DNA of 64,000 bases, taken from Calothrix sp. PCC 7507 (lineage in GTDB: Bacteria; Cyanobacteriota; Cyanobacteriia; Cyanobacteriales; Nostocaceae). Location of the stretch: the NCBI RefSeq assembly GCF_000316575.1, contig NC_019682.1, positions 5,691,501 through 5,755,500 of the forward strand, written 5' to 3'. The translations under genes were made by a program, and so were the position numbers. Positions within the stretch are counted from its first letter, which is position 1; each line of letters begins with the position of its first letter. Below the pieces are notes generated by a model. The model was not told where the DNA came from. It ran no database searches and saw nothing but the letters and a program-made list of their open reading frames with translations. This document shows positions 29,053 through 37,297 of this stretch, piece by piece.

Positions 29053-29355
29053 AACTCACGCGCGCGCAATTGTGGAAGCAGGGATATTTCGATGCGTTGC
29101 AGCCGTTAGCCGAAGTGGAATCACATCAGTTAAGAATTGACATCCTCACCGCCGTGTTCGCCCTTGGCGTTCCCGAAGGGTACGCACGGTGAAGAAGGAG
29201 TAATAAGTAATAAGTAATAAGTAATAAGTAATAAGTAATGAGTTTTTCATCTACTCATTACTCATTACTCCTTAGTTTAAAGTATTGCGTGAAGCACGGG
29301 GCTTTAGACCCAGTATTTCGGTAAAAAGTAAAAAGATAATCCCCATACTTGGGTT
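29053..29355. repeat. AAGTAAT heptamer short tandem repeat in an intergenic region
   Basis: At about 29199-29240 the heptamer TAATAAG is iterated six times, followed by an inverted partner (ACTCATTACTCATTACTCC, about 29253-29271) that could fold back on it. A small dispersed repeat with GTTCCCGAAGGGTACGC lies at about 29168-29185. No gene is supported. Confidence 0.7.
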
Positions 29356-29691
29356 TTAAGCAACACCATAGTTGGTGTAAGGACGCTTGTAGGGAGGATG
29401 CAGCCCCAAAATAATATCTTCTTTGGGAATACCCATTGCCAATAGTTCTTCACCAACATCGATATCAGTGGTATTTTGCTGAAGCCAAATTTTGCCGTCT
29501 TTAATATCGAAGTGTAGGACGGTGTAATAGATTCGCTTTAAGCCTTTCCAGCCGACACGCATCAGTTGGTAGCGATCGCGTACTGGGTCAAAAAATAGTG
29601 CGCTTTCTATATCTTCTTCACGGGATTTATATTGGCTATGCTTTTCCAAAAGGGTTTGGATGCAGAAGCGATAATGCTCTAGTTTATCCAT
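29356..29691 (-). CDS. xisI: XisI-like protein
   Basis: The 111-residue product matches XisI, named as a controlling factor for excision of the fdxN element in Anabaena heterocysts. Characteristic phrases are LEHYRFCIQTLLEKHSQY, LFFDPVRDRYQLMRVGWKG, HFDIKDGKIWLQQNTTD and ILGLHPPYKRPYTNYGVA. XisI genes normally follow xisH with a short overlap. Here the overlap remains but xisH is truncated, so this is probably an orphaned copy unrelated to an active element. No xisF recombinase is in the window. Confidence 0.9.
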   Translation of the reverse strand: MDKLEHYRFCIQTLLEKHSQYKSREEDIESALFFDPVRDRYQLMRVGWKGLKRIYYTVLHFDIKDGKIWLQQNTTDIDVGEELLAMGIPKEDIILGLHPPYKRPYTNYGVA

Positions 29692-29916
29692 TGCACGATC
29701 TCCTCATTTATTGGTTCGTAAACAATTAGTTTGAGTTGATATCTCTGTTTTACCACTTGAGCAAATTGGCTTTGAAAGAAAGTATCATAGGTTTCTAGCG
29801 GTATTGCAAGATTTAGTCGGCGATCGGGTTCTTTTGCTTCCAGCATAATCCGGTAGTTAAGAAATTGCCCTAAAGCTGTATGAAAATCGCTAATTGCTGA
29901 AGTCCCAATAAAGTCG
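29679..29916 (-). pseudogene. xisH: 5'-truncated xisH
   Basis: On the minus strand the sequence reads through FIGTSAISDFHTALGQF, NYRIMLEAKEPDRRLNLAIPLETYDTFF and YQLKLIVYEPINEEIVQW to a TAG at 29679-29681, overlapping the xisI start (ATG at 29689-29691). That is the C-terminal part of XisH. The N-terminal nuclease-like half is absent. Homology stops at a HIP1 octamer, GCGATCGC at 29916-29923, where a different coding remnant begins on the other strand. Confidence 0.75.
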
Positions 29917-29923
29917 CGATCGC

Positions 29924-30190
29924 TCTCTTCCTGTTGGTAGTTCTACTCTGAGTACATTAATTACGGAGCTAGGCGCAGAGTGCGAAAATGTCACTGCCTT
30001 AATTCATCAGCTTCAGTCACCTCATCTGAGTGCTAGACAACAAGCTGAAATTCTGGCAGAATTGCTGGCTGCGACAATTCATTTAAATGTTCACTGTGGA
30101 GAGGAGTTCCAGACACTCATTGCCCAAGAGATGGAAACATTGCCAGATGATGATGAACAGGAGTCTTGCTGGTTTATCCCTAAGGATTAG
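29924..30190 (+). pseudogene. Unrecognised 5'-truncated coding remnant
   Basis: An open frame without an initiation codon runs from the HIP1 octamer to a TAG at 30188-30190. It encodes LPVGSSTLSTLITELGAE, IHQLQSPHLSARQQAEIL and EMETLPDDDEQESCWFIPKD among others. I do not recognise the family. Its composition is gene-like, and the missing start next to a truncated xisH on the opposite strand suggests that one deletion removed the 5' ends of both genes. Confidence 0.4.
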
Positions 30191-30192
30191 AA

Positions 30193-30384
30193 GCGATCGG
30201 CGCTTTTTTTGGTTGTCTTTATGCTGGAGTGGTTGCTATTCCTGCACCGGCGCCGGAAGCGGCACGGATGAAGCGAGTTTTGCCGAGACTCGAAGCGATC
30301 GCTCGTTACGCTGGAATGAAATTGCACGAGCTTAAACGACCTAAAACATCAGGGAACTATGAGCGAGGTAACTCTAAATTGATG
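30193..30384 (+). pseudogene. Remnant of a fatty acyl-AMP ligase (FAAL) type enzyme
   Basis: A frame ending at TAA 30382-30384 encodes AIGAFFGCLYAGVVAIPAPA followed by RMKRVLPRLEAIARYAG. This matches the early region of FAAL-type AMP ligases, which load fatty acids onto carrier proteins of lipopeptide and polyketide pathways (typically FFGCLYAGVIAVPAYPP...LPRLQAI). The rest of the enzyme is absent. It directly precedes the acyl-CoA dehydrogenase gene, which suggests that a larger biosynthetic cluster once stood here. Confidence 0.65.
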
Positions 30385-30435
30385 TAATATCGGTTAGCAA
30401 CTTTAAATCTTAATACTTTATAGGTATTTATAACT

Positions 30436-31575
30436 ATGTTCTCATTCAAAGAACAAGTTGAAATTAAAGAAAAGTTAATTGAATTTGCTCAAAAATCATT
30501 AATAGAGGATATTACTAAGTTAGACCTACAAGAAGAATTTAATTTAGAGGGATGGCGCAAATGTGCCGCATGGGGAATTATGGGTATGCCAATTCCTCAA
30601 GAATATGGGGGAAAAGAATTAGATAGTCTGACAACTATTTATGCTTTAGAAGGTCTGGGTTACGGTTGTAAGGATAACGGCTTGTTGTTCTCGATTGCGG
30701 CTCATATATGGGCTTGCGAATTTCCTATATTGACCTTTGGCACCCAAGAGCAAAAACTTAAATATCTTCCTAGCCTTGTAAAAGGCGAAATAATTGGTGG
30801 TCATGCAGTAACCGAAACAGAAGCTGGTTCTGATGTGTATAATCTCAAAACTACTGCTACAAGAAAGGGAGACAGGTATGTTTTAAATGGCAGTAAGATT
30901 TTTGTGACTAACGGTACGATCGCCAATCTCATTCTAGTCTTTGCCAACCTAGAACCTGCTTTAGGAAAAAGAGGCATTACCGGTTTTTTAGTAGAGAAAG
31001 ATTTTCCAGGCTTCATCGTTAAAAAAAAGATGTCTAAAATGGGATTAAGAACAGCACAAATGGCTGAGTTACTGTTAGATAACTGTGAAATTCCTGTGAG
31101 TAATCGTCTGGGAAAAGAAGGTGCAGGAATGGCTATATTCAGTCATAGTATGGAATGGGAACGCGGCTTTATCCTTGCCAGTGCTATTGGCAGTATGGAA
31201 AGATTGCTAGACCAATGCGTTCAATATGCTAAACAGCGGCAACAATTCCAGCAGCCAATAGGGAAATTTCAACAGATTTCTAGCAAGCTAGTTGACATGA
31301 AGCTACGTCTGGAAACAGCTAGAGGACTGCTATATAAATTTGGATGGCTAAAACAAATGGGTAAATCTGCTTTTATGGAAGCAGCTATGACAAAACTTTA
31401 TATCAGCGAGTCTTGGGTGCAGTCTTGTTTAGATGCTCTGCAAATTCATGGGGGATATGGTTATTTAACAGAACTCGAACTAGAACGAGAGTTACGAGAT
31501 GCTTTAGGGAGCAGAGTTTATTCGGGAACATCGGAAATTCAGCGCCAAATTATTGCTCAATTTATGGGTTTATAA
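30436..31575 (+). CDS. Acyl-CoA dehydrogenase family enzyme, probable prolyl-carrier protein dehydrogenase
   Basis: The 379-residue flavoprotein has the full acyl-CoA dehydrogenase fold: VTETEAGSD (125-133), FVTNG (156-160), and the C-terminal QIHGGYGYLTE...RDALGSRVYSGTSEIQ. A glutamate in MEWERG (Glu242) lies where isovaleryl-CoA dehydrogenase-type enzymes keep the catalytic base, as in PltE/AnaB prolyl-S-carrier dehydrogenases. Followed by an adenylation enzyme, a carrier protein and a halogenase, it would oxidise a carrier-bound prolyl group to pyrrolyl (or dehydroprolyl). That substrate is inferred from context. Confidence 0.88.
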   Translation: MFSFKEQVEIKEKLIEFAQKSLIEDITKLDLQEEFNLEGWRKCAAWGIMGMPIPQEYGGKELDSLTTIYALEGLGYGCKDNGLLFSIAAHIWACEFPILTFGTQEQKLKYLPSLVKGEIIGGHAVTETEAGSDVYNLKTTATRKGDRYVLNGSKIFVTNGTIANLILVFANLEPALGKRGITGFLVEKDFPGFIVKKKMSKMGLRTAQMAELLLDNCEIPVSNRLGKEGAGMAIFSHSMEWERGFILASAIGSMERLLDQCVQYAKQRQQFQQPIGKFQQISSKLVDMKLRLETARGLLYKFGWLKQMGKSAFMEAAMTKLYISESWVQSCLDALQIHGGYGYLTELELERELRDALGSRVYSGTSEIQRQIIAQFMGL

Positions 31576-31586
31576 GTAAAAATACT

Positions 31587-33131
31587 GTGTCACATCTCCT
31601 ACAGCAGCTTTTAGAAATCAGTGCCGAAAAATACCCAGATAAAGCAGCGGTTATCTATAAAAACAGCGCCATAACATACCAGGATCTAGACGCACTTTCG
31701 AGCCAGTTAGCCTGGGTTCTCAAGCGTTCTGGTGTTGAAAAAGGCGATGCCTGCGGCGGGCTACGCCTACGCATCGGTATCTATCTCAACAAATCGATTG
31801 AAGCGGTAGCGGCAATTTTCGGCATTCTCAAAGCCGGTGCTGTATACGTTCCTCTTGATCCATCTGCTCCCGTTCGGCGCGTTGCATCGATTATTCAGGA
31901 TTGCCAGATCGAGGTGTTGATATCTACTGCTAAAAAAATTCTCAGTTTAGAGCAGGTATTACCAAAATTCACTCTAGTTCGACAAGCAATTATTGTCGGT
32001 GAAGATACTTTTCAGATTTCAGGAACAATCGAAACATTTATCAGTTGGCAGGATGTATTGCAAGCACCTTTATCTTCTTTACCTGTCAACGAAGTAAGTG
32101 AAATCGATATAGCTTATATTTTATACACTTCAGGCTCAACTGGTACTCCAAAAGGAGTAACAATTAGTCATAGGGCGGCGTTGAACTTTGTTAATTGGTC
32201 TTGGGAATGTTTTCAGGTGAGAGATAGCGATCGCGTTTCTAATCACGCTCCTCTGCACTTTGATTTATCAGTTTTCGATATTTTTACCACACTCAAAGCA
32301 GGCGGTACTGTCATTATCGTTCCTGAAAAATTAACAGTTTTTCCGCTTGACTTAGCGAGATTTATTGCCCAACAACAAATCACGATTTGGTACTCAGTTC
32401 CTTCTGCTCTTATCCAGTTGGTTTTGCATGGAAATTTACCAAGATGTGACTTCTCTAATTTACGAGTTATTTTATTTGCAGGTGAGGTTTTTCCGGTTAA
32501 ATATTTGCGACAACTGATGGAATGCATACCACAGGCAACATATTATAACCTTTACGGCCCTACAGAAACGAACGTTTGTACTTATTATCCAGTTGAGAAG
32601 ATTCCGGATGAATCTAGCACAGCCTTACCTATTGGTAAAGCCTGTGCAGGGAATGAAGTGTTTGCTGTTAATGACAGGGGAGAAATAGCAACAATTGGGG
32701 AAGTGGGAGAACTTTACGTGCGTGGGCGATCGCTAATGAACGGTTACTGGGGGCGGTTAGATTTGACTAAGGAGGAATTTGTTTACAGAACTGGCGATTT
32801 AGTCAGGCAAGAACCGGATGGCAATTACATCTTTTTAGGTCGGTGCGATCGCACTATCAAAAGTCGTGGTTATCGCATCGATTTAGGGGAAGTAGAAGCG
32901 ACATTATACAAGCATCCACAAGTAGCAGAGGTAGCAGTCGTAGCTATTCCTGATGAGCAAATTGGTCATATCATCAAAGCTATTGTGGTTCCCTATGATA
33001 TTGTACAAAAGCAGGATTTAGCGAGTTTCTGCTCAAACTATTTACCTAAGTATATGGTTCCTGCTGTTATAGAGTTTCGGGCAGCTTTGCCAAAAACTTC
33101 TACTGGGAAAGTCAATCTTCAATTACTTTAA
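31587..33131 (+). CDS. Stand-alone NRPS-type adenylation enzyme, probable L-prolyl-AMP ligase
   Basis: From GTG 31587 the product is 514 residues. Core motifs are present: YTSGSTGTPKGVT (from about 180), FDLSVFDIF, NLYGPTETNVC, GELYVRG, YRTGDLV and the C-terminal Lys in PKTSTGKVN. WYSVPSAL and LRVILFAGEVFPVKYLR resemble the PltF/RedM/AnaC prolyl-AMP ligases. An unusual 8-residue insert (ACGGLRLR, about 54-62) comes from a dispersed DNA repeat. The frame extends upstream to 31413, but that part overlaps the dehydrogenase and has no family match. It would load the carrier encoded next. Confidence 0.88.
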   Translation: MSHLLQQLLEISAEKYPDKAAVIYKNSAITYQDLDALSSQLAWVLKRSGVEKGDACGGLRLRIGIYLNKSIEAVAAIFGILKAGAVYVPLDPSAPVRRVASIIQDCQIEVLISTAKKILSLEQVLPKFTLVRQAIIVGEDTFQISGTIETFISWQDVLQAPLSSLPVNEVSEIDIAYILYTSGSTGTPKGVTISHRAALNFVNWSWECFQVRDSDRVSNHAPLHFDLSVFDIFTTLKAGGTVIIVPEKLTVFPLDLARFIAQQQITIWYSVPSALIQLVLHGNLPRCDFSNLRVILFAGEVFPVKYLRQLMECIPQATYYNLYGPTETNVCTYYPVEKIPDESSTALPIGKACAGNEVFAVNDRGEIATIGEVGELYVRGRSLMNGYWGRLDLTKEEFVYRTGDLVRQEPDGNYIFLGRCDRTIKSRGYRIDLGEVEATLYKHPQVAEVAVVAIPDEQIGHIIKAIVVPYDIVQKQDLASFCSNYLPKYMVPAVIEFRAALPKTSTGKVNLQLL

Positions 33132-33142
33132 AAGTTAAGGAT

Positions 33143-33418
33143 ATGCCAACACAACAATATACAGAAAAAGAGGTAGAAGCAATCCTCAAACGCCAGATAT
33201 CTAAAGAATTTATGTACAATAAGCCAGAAGTAATTTTAGATAATCAGTCACTTCTGATTGATGAAGAAATTATTGATTCTTTAGGAATATTTGTATTGAT
33301 TAGCTTTATGGAAGAACAGTTTCAGATCAAGATAAATCCAGATGAGGTATTGTTAGATAATTTTGAGACTATTGATACTATTAAGTCTTTAGTAATGTCA
33401 AAGCTAGGAAGTCTTTAA
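33143..33418 (+). CDS. Discrete acyl/peptidyl carrier protein
   Basis: The 91-residue product is a four-helix carrier protein with the phosphopantetheine site Ser46 in IIDSLGIFVLI, followed by the usual recognition helix and EEQFQIKINPDEV. LDNQSLLIDEEIIDSLG resembles the PltL/AnaD carriers that hold prolyl and pyrrolyl groups. It starts 12 nt after the adenylation gene and its stop is 2 nt before the halogenase start, so translation is probably coupled. Confidence 0.9.
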   Translation: MPTQQYTEKEVEAILKRQISKEFMYNKPEVILDNQSLLIDEEIIDSLGIFVLISFMEEQFQIKINPDEVLLDNFETIDTIKSLVMSKLGSL

Positions 33419-33420
33419 GT

Positions 33421-34809
33421 ATGAATATCCCCCAGCAGTGCGATGTAGTGATAATTGGTGGCGGGCCAGCAGGTTCTACGGCTGCTACGATTTTGGCACG
33501 TAAGGGATACAAGGTAGTTTTACTGGAGAGAGAAAAATTTCCACGAGAGCGCGTTGGGGAATCAATGTTACCCTTTTGCTACGAACTTTTCCGCGAACTT
33601 GGCGTTTTAGCCCAGATGGAAAAGCGATTTGTGCGTAAACCTGGAGTTCGTTTTATTAACAGTGACGGTTCTGCTTCTACATACTGGTGTTTTAACCATG
33701 TCATTAAAGATGAAAGTTACCTATCTTTTCAGGTAAACCGAAGCGAATTTGATACAATTCTGCTGGAAAATTCCCGCAAGCACGGTGCAGAGGTTAGGGA
33801 AGAAACCAGAGTTGATGTATGCAGCTTAGAGGTAGAAGGTAGTACGGATAAAGTAGAAGTCCAAGCGATTTCCCGAAATGGCGAAAGGCTTTCTTTACAG
33901 ACTCGATTTGTCATAGATGCTAGTGGGCGTTCTGGTTTTATTGCTAGTAGTAAAGGTTGGAGAAAGGGGCATAAAGGGTTTGCTAGAACTGCGTTGTGGA
34001 CGCATTGGAAAGGCATTAAATCCTTGAAGGGTGGATTGGAAGAAGGAAGCTCAATTATTCTCTATTTGGGAGGTGAAAAAAGGGGATGGGCTTGGGTATT
34101 TCCCTTGGGTATAGATTGGGTAACTGTTGGTGTCGTAATGGATACGGCGTATCTCAACCACAAAAGGCAGGAACTTCAAGCTAGCTCAATAAAAGATTGG
34201 TGTACCGAACTTTATCAGCAAGAGTTATACTCCTCTGAGTTTATTAGAGAATTACTTGCACAGGCAAGAATATCGATGCCTGTGCAAGTAGAAGGAGATT
34301 ATTCTTATTATTCTGAGAATAAATTTAGTACTAAGTATGCAATGGTTGGGGATGCTAACCGGTTTTTAGATCCTATTTTTTCGAGTGGCGTTTTTTTGTC
34401 CATGAAAAGCAGTTTTTTAGTTGCTAATGCAGTGGATAAGATGCTTTTATCAAACCAAGCAAACGATATGAGCTATTTGGAGGAAGCCTACGCGAAAATT
34501 AATGGTGCTTATGATTTCGTTTACAGGCTGATTAGCCTTTTTTATCAACCTCATGCTTTGAGTTGGGCAGAAGCTGGGGCGACATTCAACTCAGTTTCGC
34601 AAATTGACTATAAGCGGCATGAAGTAGCAATGGGGGCAGGTCATTATATGCTGGCAGGAGATTTCTTTGAAAATCATGAAAAGTATCATAAGTTTTTGGA
34701 TATGATGGAAAATCCTCGATTTTTTGAAGGATATAAAAACTTAGTTGTAGATCGGGAAGAATATCAAACAGAATCATGCGGTGCAGAGCGTTCCATCATA
34801 TTTCCTTGA
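33421..34809 (+). CDS. FAD-dependent halogenase acting on a carrier-bound substrate
   Basis: The 462-residue flavoenzyme has GGGPAGST (13-20), RERVGESMLP (42-51), a WxWxxP motif as GWAWVFP (222-228) that separates flavin halogenases from monooxygenases, and GDANRFLDPIFSSGVFLSMKS in the FAD-binding region. Lys73 in RKPGVRFIN lies where RebH/PrnA have their catalytic lysine, by eye alignment. These features fit the PltA/CndH group, which halogenates carrier-tethered pyrroles or phenols. A separate flavin reductase would be needed and is not in the window. With its three upstream partners the likely product is chloro- or bromopyrrolyl-S-carrier. Confidence 0.85.
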   Translation: MNIPQQCDVVIIGGGPAGSTAATILARKGYKVVLLEREKFPRERVGESMLPFCYELFRELGVLAQMEKRFVRKPGVRFINSDGSASTYWCFNHVIKDESYLSFQVNRSEFDTILLENSRKHGAEVREETRVDVCSLEVEGSTDKVEVQAISRNGERLSLQTRFVIDASGRSGFIASSKGWRKGHKGFARTALWTHWKGIKSLKGGLEEGSSIILYLGGEKRGWAWVFPLGIDWVTVGVVMDTAYLNHKRQELQASSIKDWCTELYQQELYSSEFIRELLAQARISMPVQVEGDYSYYSENKFSTKYAMVGDANRFLDPIFSSGVFLSMKSSFLVANAVDKMLLSNQANDMSYLEEAYAKINGAYDFVYRLISLFYQPHALSWAEAGATFNSVSQIDYKRHEVAMGAGHYMLAGDFFENHEKYHKFLDMMENPRFFEGYKNLVVDREEYQTESCGAERSIIFP

Positions 34810-34884
34810 TGTCGATGAATATTGCCCAACCTGATTTTGATATAGAATTACTATTTGAATTTTGATCCTATATTGGTATTATCT

Positions 34885-35304
34885 TCACAAATACCAATTT
34901 TCAATTTGCAAGTCATTAAAATTAGTATAATCTGATATATTATTAGTCACTAAAATTAACTGATTGACCTGAGCGATGGCGGCAATTTGACTATCTACAA
35001 AAGTGGGAGTTTTACCCAGTTTAACCAAACGCGACCTTTCTTGAGCGTGCCATTCTGCGGCTGCCTCGTCATAAGAAAAAAAAGGTAATTTCGCTTTGAC
35101 TTCTTCTTGAAAGTATCGTTCTAGTTCTTGGCGCTTTCTGGATGGTGGTAATCGATTTAAACCGAATAAAAGCTCGTGCCAAACTATGGTTGCTGTTGAC
35201 ATTTCCCCTGCATGATGCAATAACTTCGCCATGACTTTTACGTTAGGTGCTTGCTTCATGGGTTCGGAAATTATATTACTATCTAGCAGAAATCGAATAT
35301 TCAC
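34885..35304 (-). CDS. VapC-type PIN domain ribonuclease toxin
   Basis: The 139-residue product is a PIN domain: DSNIISE (Asp8), Glu44 in VWHELLFGL and Asp104 in TFVDSQIAAIA make up the usual acidic metal site, followed by LVTNNISDYTNF. VapC toxins cleave tRNA or rRNA and are neutralised by the cognate antitoxin. It overlaps the upstream antitoxin gene by 4 nt. The pair is convergent to the halogenase gene and could stabilise this accessory region. Confidence 0.9.
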   Translation of the reverse strand: MNIRFLLDSNIISEPMKQAPNVKVMAKLLHHAGEMSTATIVWHELLFGLNRLPPSRKRQELERYFQEEVKAKLPFFSYDEAAAEWHAQERSRLVKLGKTPTFVDSQIAAIAQVNQLILVTNNISDYTNFNDLQIENWYL

Positions 35305-35543
35305 AAATTAACCTCGCGTCCGGGTGATTTATCACGAACATCTCCAAAAATAGCATCAACATCGATATCTAATTCGGCAATATTATGCTGGCGACGAAAT
35401 TCCTCTAAGTTATCACCAAACTTGCCTTGCTCTTGATTGATTTGAGCATCAATAATTTCAATTCTTACCACTTGACCGTCGGGAATATCCAGATTTTCTA
35501 AAATTTCTAAGGTTTGACCGCGTTTAATGGCTATGATTTGCAT
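35301..35543 (-). CDS. VapB-like antitoxin partner
   Basis: An 80-residue protein ends 4 nt inside the toxin start, the usual arrangement of a type II toxin-antitoxin operon. The N-terminus (IIAIKRGQTLEILENLDIPDG) looks like a small beta-rich DNA-binding or dimerisation domain, and the acidic C-terminus (DIDVDAIFGDVRDKSPG) would wrap the toxin. I identify it by context and length rather than by a strong family motif. Confidence 0.75.
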   Translation of the reverse strand: MQIIAIKRGQTLEILENLDIPDGQVVRIEIIDAQINQEQGKFGDNLEEFRRQHNIAELDIDVDAIFGDVRDKSPGREVNL

Positions 35544-35846
35544 TTTGTGAGTCTCCCTATTTTGATAAAATTTTAACTGATGTAACGCGATCGCTGCTCT
35601 CGTAGGTTGTGTAAAAAATTGTACACAGGATTATGAATAAAAGCTTAAAAATCACAACCTGAGTTGAAATCTGAGAGTAATTTCGATTTTTGTAGGTTGG
35701 GACAGCCCCGTCGTGGTGAGCCAGTCCGTTGCTTTGGTTCTCAAAGTTGTGGGAACTAGTGTGGTTTCCCTCAGAAGGAACTGCCGAAAGGGTTTCCCGG
35801 CTTGAGGCTAGTTAGGTTTGAGGCTTTCTTTGTGTAGGTGTAGTTA
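35544..35846. other. Intergenic region with dispersed-repeat fragments
   Basis: About 300 bp. GTAGGTTG...CAACCT words (about 35603-35662 and 35693) and a GTGAGCCAGTCCGTTG-type small repeat (about 35717-35810) are recognisable; similar words occur in other intergenic regions here. No gene is supported. Confidence 0.45.
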
Positions 35847-36761
35847 GTGATGATACAAAATGAGCTTCCAGAGGCGAGTAAAAGTCAACAAGTTAGAATG
35901 GGTGGTAAACAAAGTATTCGTATTTTGGTGAAAGGGGAACGCGATGTTATTGATTCTCTACTTCCTGCAACACAAGGAGGTAGAAAGCTAGAGAAAGGTT
36001 TACAAGATTTAATCAAAGAAAAGTACGATCGCGCTTTTCAAATTGAAATTATCTACGAACCTGGTGGACGTTCCGACCTTTGGTTGCAACAGTTGAGAGA
36101 AATTCCTTTCTTAAATGAATTGCACGCTTTTGAACAGTCAGGTAGATTCTCATCTAAGCAGCTAGAGACGTTATTAACGGAACAATCTCCTACTTCTTTG
36201 CTAGCAGCAGATATCGATATTATAGTCTTTTCTACCCAGGCTGAAATTACCAAAAATCTGTGGCGACATCGCCAAACGGGTTATCTTACCGATATAGCTG
36301 AAGATTCGGAACAGCAATGGTCTGAGGTGGAAAAACAAGAGTTGCAACAGCATTTTTCTCCCACAGGTTTACTGTCTATCGAGGAATCTCAAACCAATTT
36401 TAGCCAGCTTATTCAACTGCTGAAAGAAAAAACAGGTGCGTATATTATCTGTTATAACTGTTGCGATTTTGATCCGAGCGATCGCACTACCAATTATTAC
36501 CAGCAAGAAGATACGTTAAGCATACGCATTCAAAAATTAAACCTGGCATTAATCAAACTTTCCATACAAGAGGGAATTTCGATTATTGATGTAGAATCAG
36601 TTTTGGCTGAACTGGGAACTGAACAACATATATTAAAAGCACTGGAATATTCTCTCGCAGCAGAGGAAGCAATTTGTCAAGAGTTCTTGCGAGTCGTTGA
36701 GGATGTAGGATTTTTTGAACATCGTCCTCTACTGATGCAAATTGGATTGAAAAAAGTTTAG
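35847..36761 (+). CDS. SGNH-hydrolase-like protein, function unknown
   Basis: The 304-residue product (GTG 35847 or ATG 35850) aligns by eye with the C-terminal domain encoded at 37298. Shared are TKNLWRHRQTGYL, a hydrophobic strand (AYIICYNCCDFDP), the KLNLALIKLS helix and SIIDVESVLAELG. The N-terminal strand IRILVKGERDVIDSLLP is where SGNH proteins carry the nucleophile, but I see no clean GDS motif. The fold call is therefore tentative. It is followed 45 nt later by a small lipoyl-like protein gene. Confidence 0.6.
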   Translation: MMIQNELPEASKSQQVRMGGKQSIRILVKGERDVIDSLLPATQGGRKLEKGLQDLIKEKYDRAFQIEIIYEPGGRSDLWLQQLREIPFLNELHAFEQSGRFSSKQLETLLTEQSPTSLLAADIDIIVFSTQAEITKNLWRHRQTGYLTDIAEDSEQQWSEVEKQELQQHFSPTGLLSIEESQTNFSQLIQLLKEKTGAYIICYNCCDFDPSDRTTNYYQQEDTLSIRIQKLNLALIKLSIQEGISIIDVESVLAELGTEQHILKALEYSLAAEEAICQEFLRVVEDVGFFEHRPLLMQIGLKKV

Positions 36762-36805
36762 GTTAATTCAATAACTGAGGCTAAGTAAAATAGGATGCTA
36801 TTAAA

Positions 36806-37216
36806 ATGTTATTGAAAATAGTTGTTCCTCAAATCAATCGCACTATTCAAGGTGGTTTTATCCGGAGGTGGCATAAAAATGAAGGAGAATTGATTGATTA
36901 TGGAGAGGATATAGTTAATATATTTATAGACAAAAATCAATTCATAATGCCTTTACTCCCACCTATCAGTATTTTATCCAATCTTTCTGAACCGGATAGC
37001 ACAGTTAATGAAATTAGAGAGTTTCCTTATGGTGTGATGCGGATAATTTCTATGGATCGAGGATTTCTACGCAGTATTCTTGTTAAAGAATCAGAGTACC
37101 GAAGTATTGGGGAAGTACTTGCTTTGATTACAACTAATGAGAATGAACCAATTGTAGAGATTGAGAAAGACTCTACAAAAATTAGCACCTTTCGAGTAAC
37201 TACTGACCGTGTATAG
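36806..37216 (+). CDS. Small degenerate biotinyl/lipoyl-like domain protein
   Basis: The 136-residue product begins LLKIVVPQINRTIQGGFIRRWHKNEGELIDYGEDIVNI, split here as VVPQINRTIQGGFIRRW and HKNEGELIDYGEDI, the pattern of a lipoyl or biotinyl carrier domain. No DKA- or MKM-type modification lysine is visible, so it may serve as a binding or scaffold domain only. It follows the SGNH-like gene in the same direction and converges on the TPR gene at 37298. Confidence 0.55.
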   Translation: MLLKIVVPQINRTIQGGFIRRWHKNEGELIDYGEDIVNIFIDKNQFIMPLLPPISILSNLSEPDSTVNEIREFPYGVMRIISMDRGFLRSILVKESEYRSIGEVLALITTNENEPIVEIEKDSTKISTFRVTTDRV

Positions 37217-37297
37217 AAGATTTGATAGAAGTGAACAAATAAATTAGCGTAGATTAAAACTGAAGTCAATTTTTCTGAATTCTGTTAGAGTGAAAGA

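Noticed and set aside
29356-29691. An fdxN-type excisable element based on xisI
   Set aside because: xisH is truncated, no xisF recombinase or element ends are visible, and xisHI pairs are common outside such elements.
31413-31586. 58-residue N-terminal extension of the adenylation enzyme
   Set aside because: It overlaps the dehydrogenase coding region in another frame and matches nothing; GTG 31587 gives the normal domain start.
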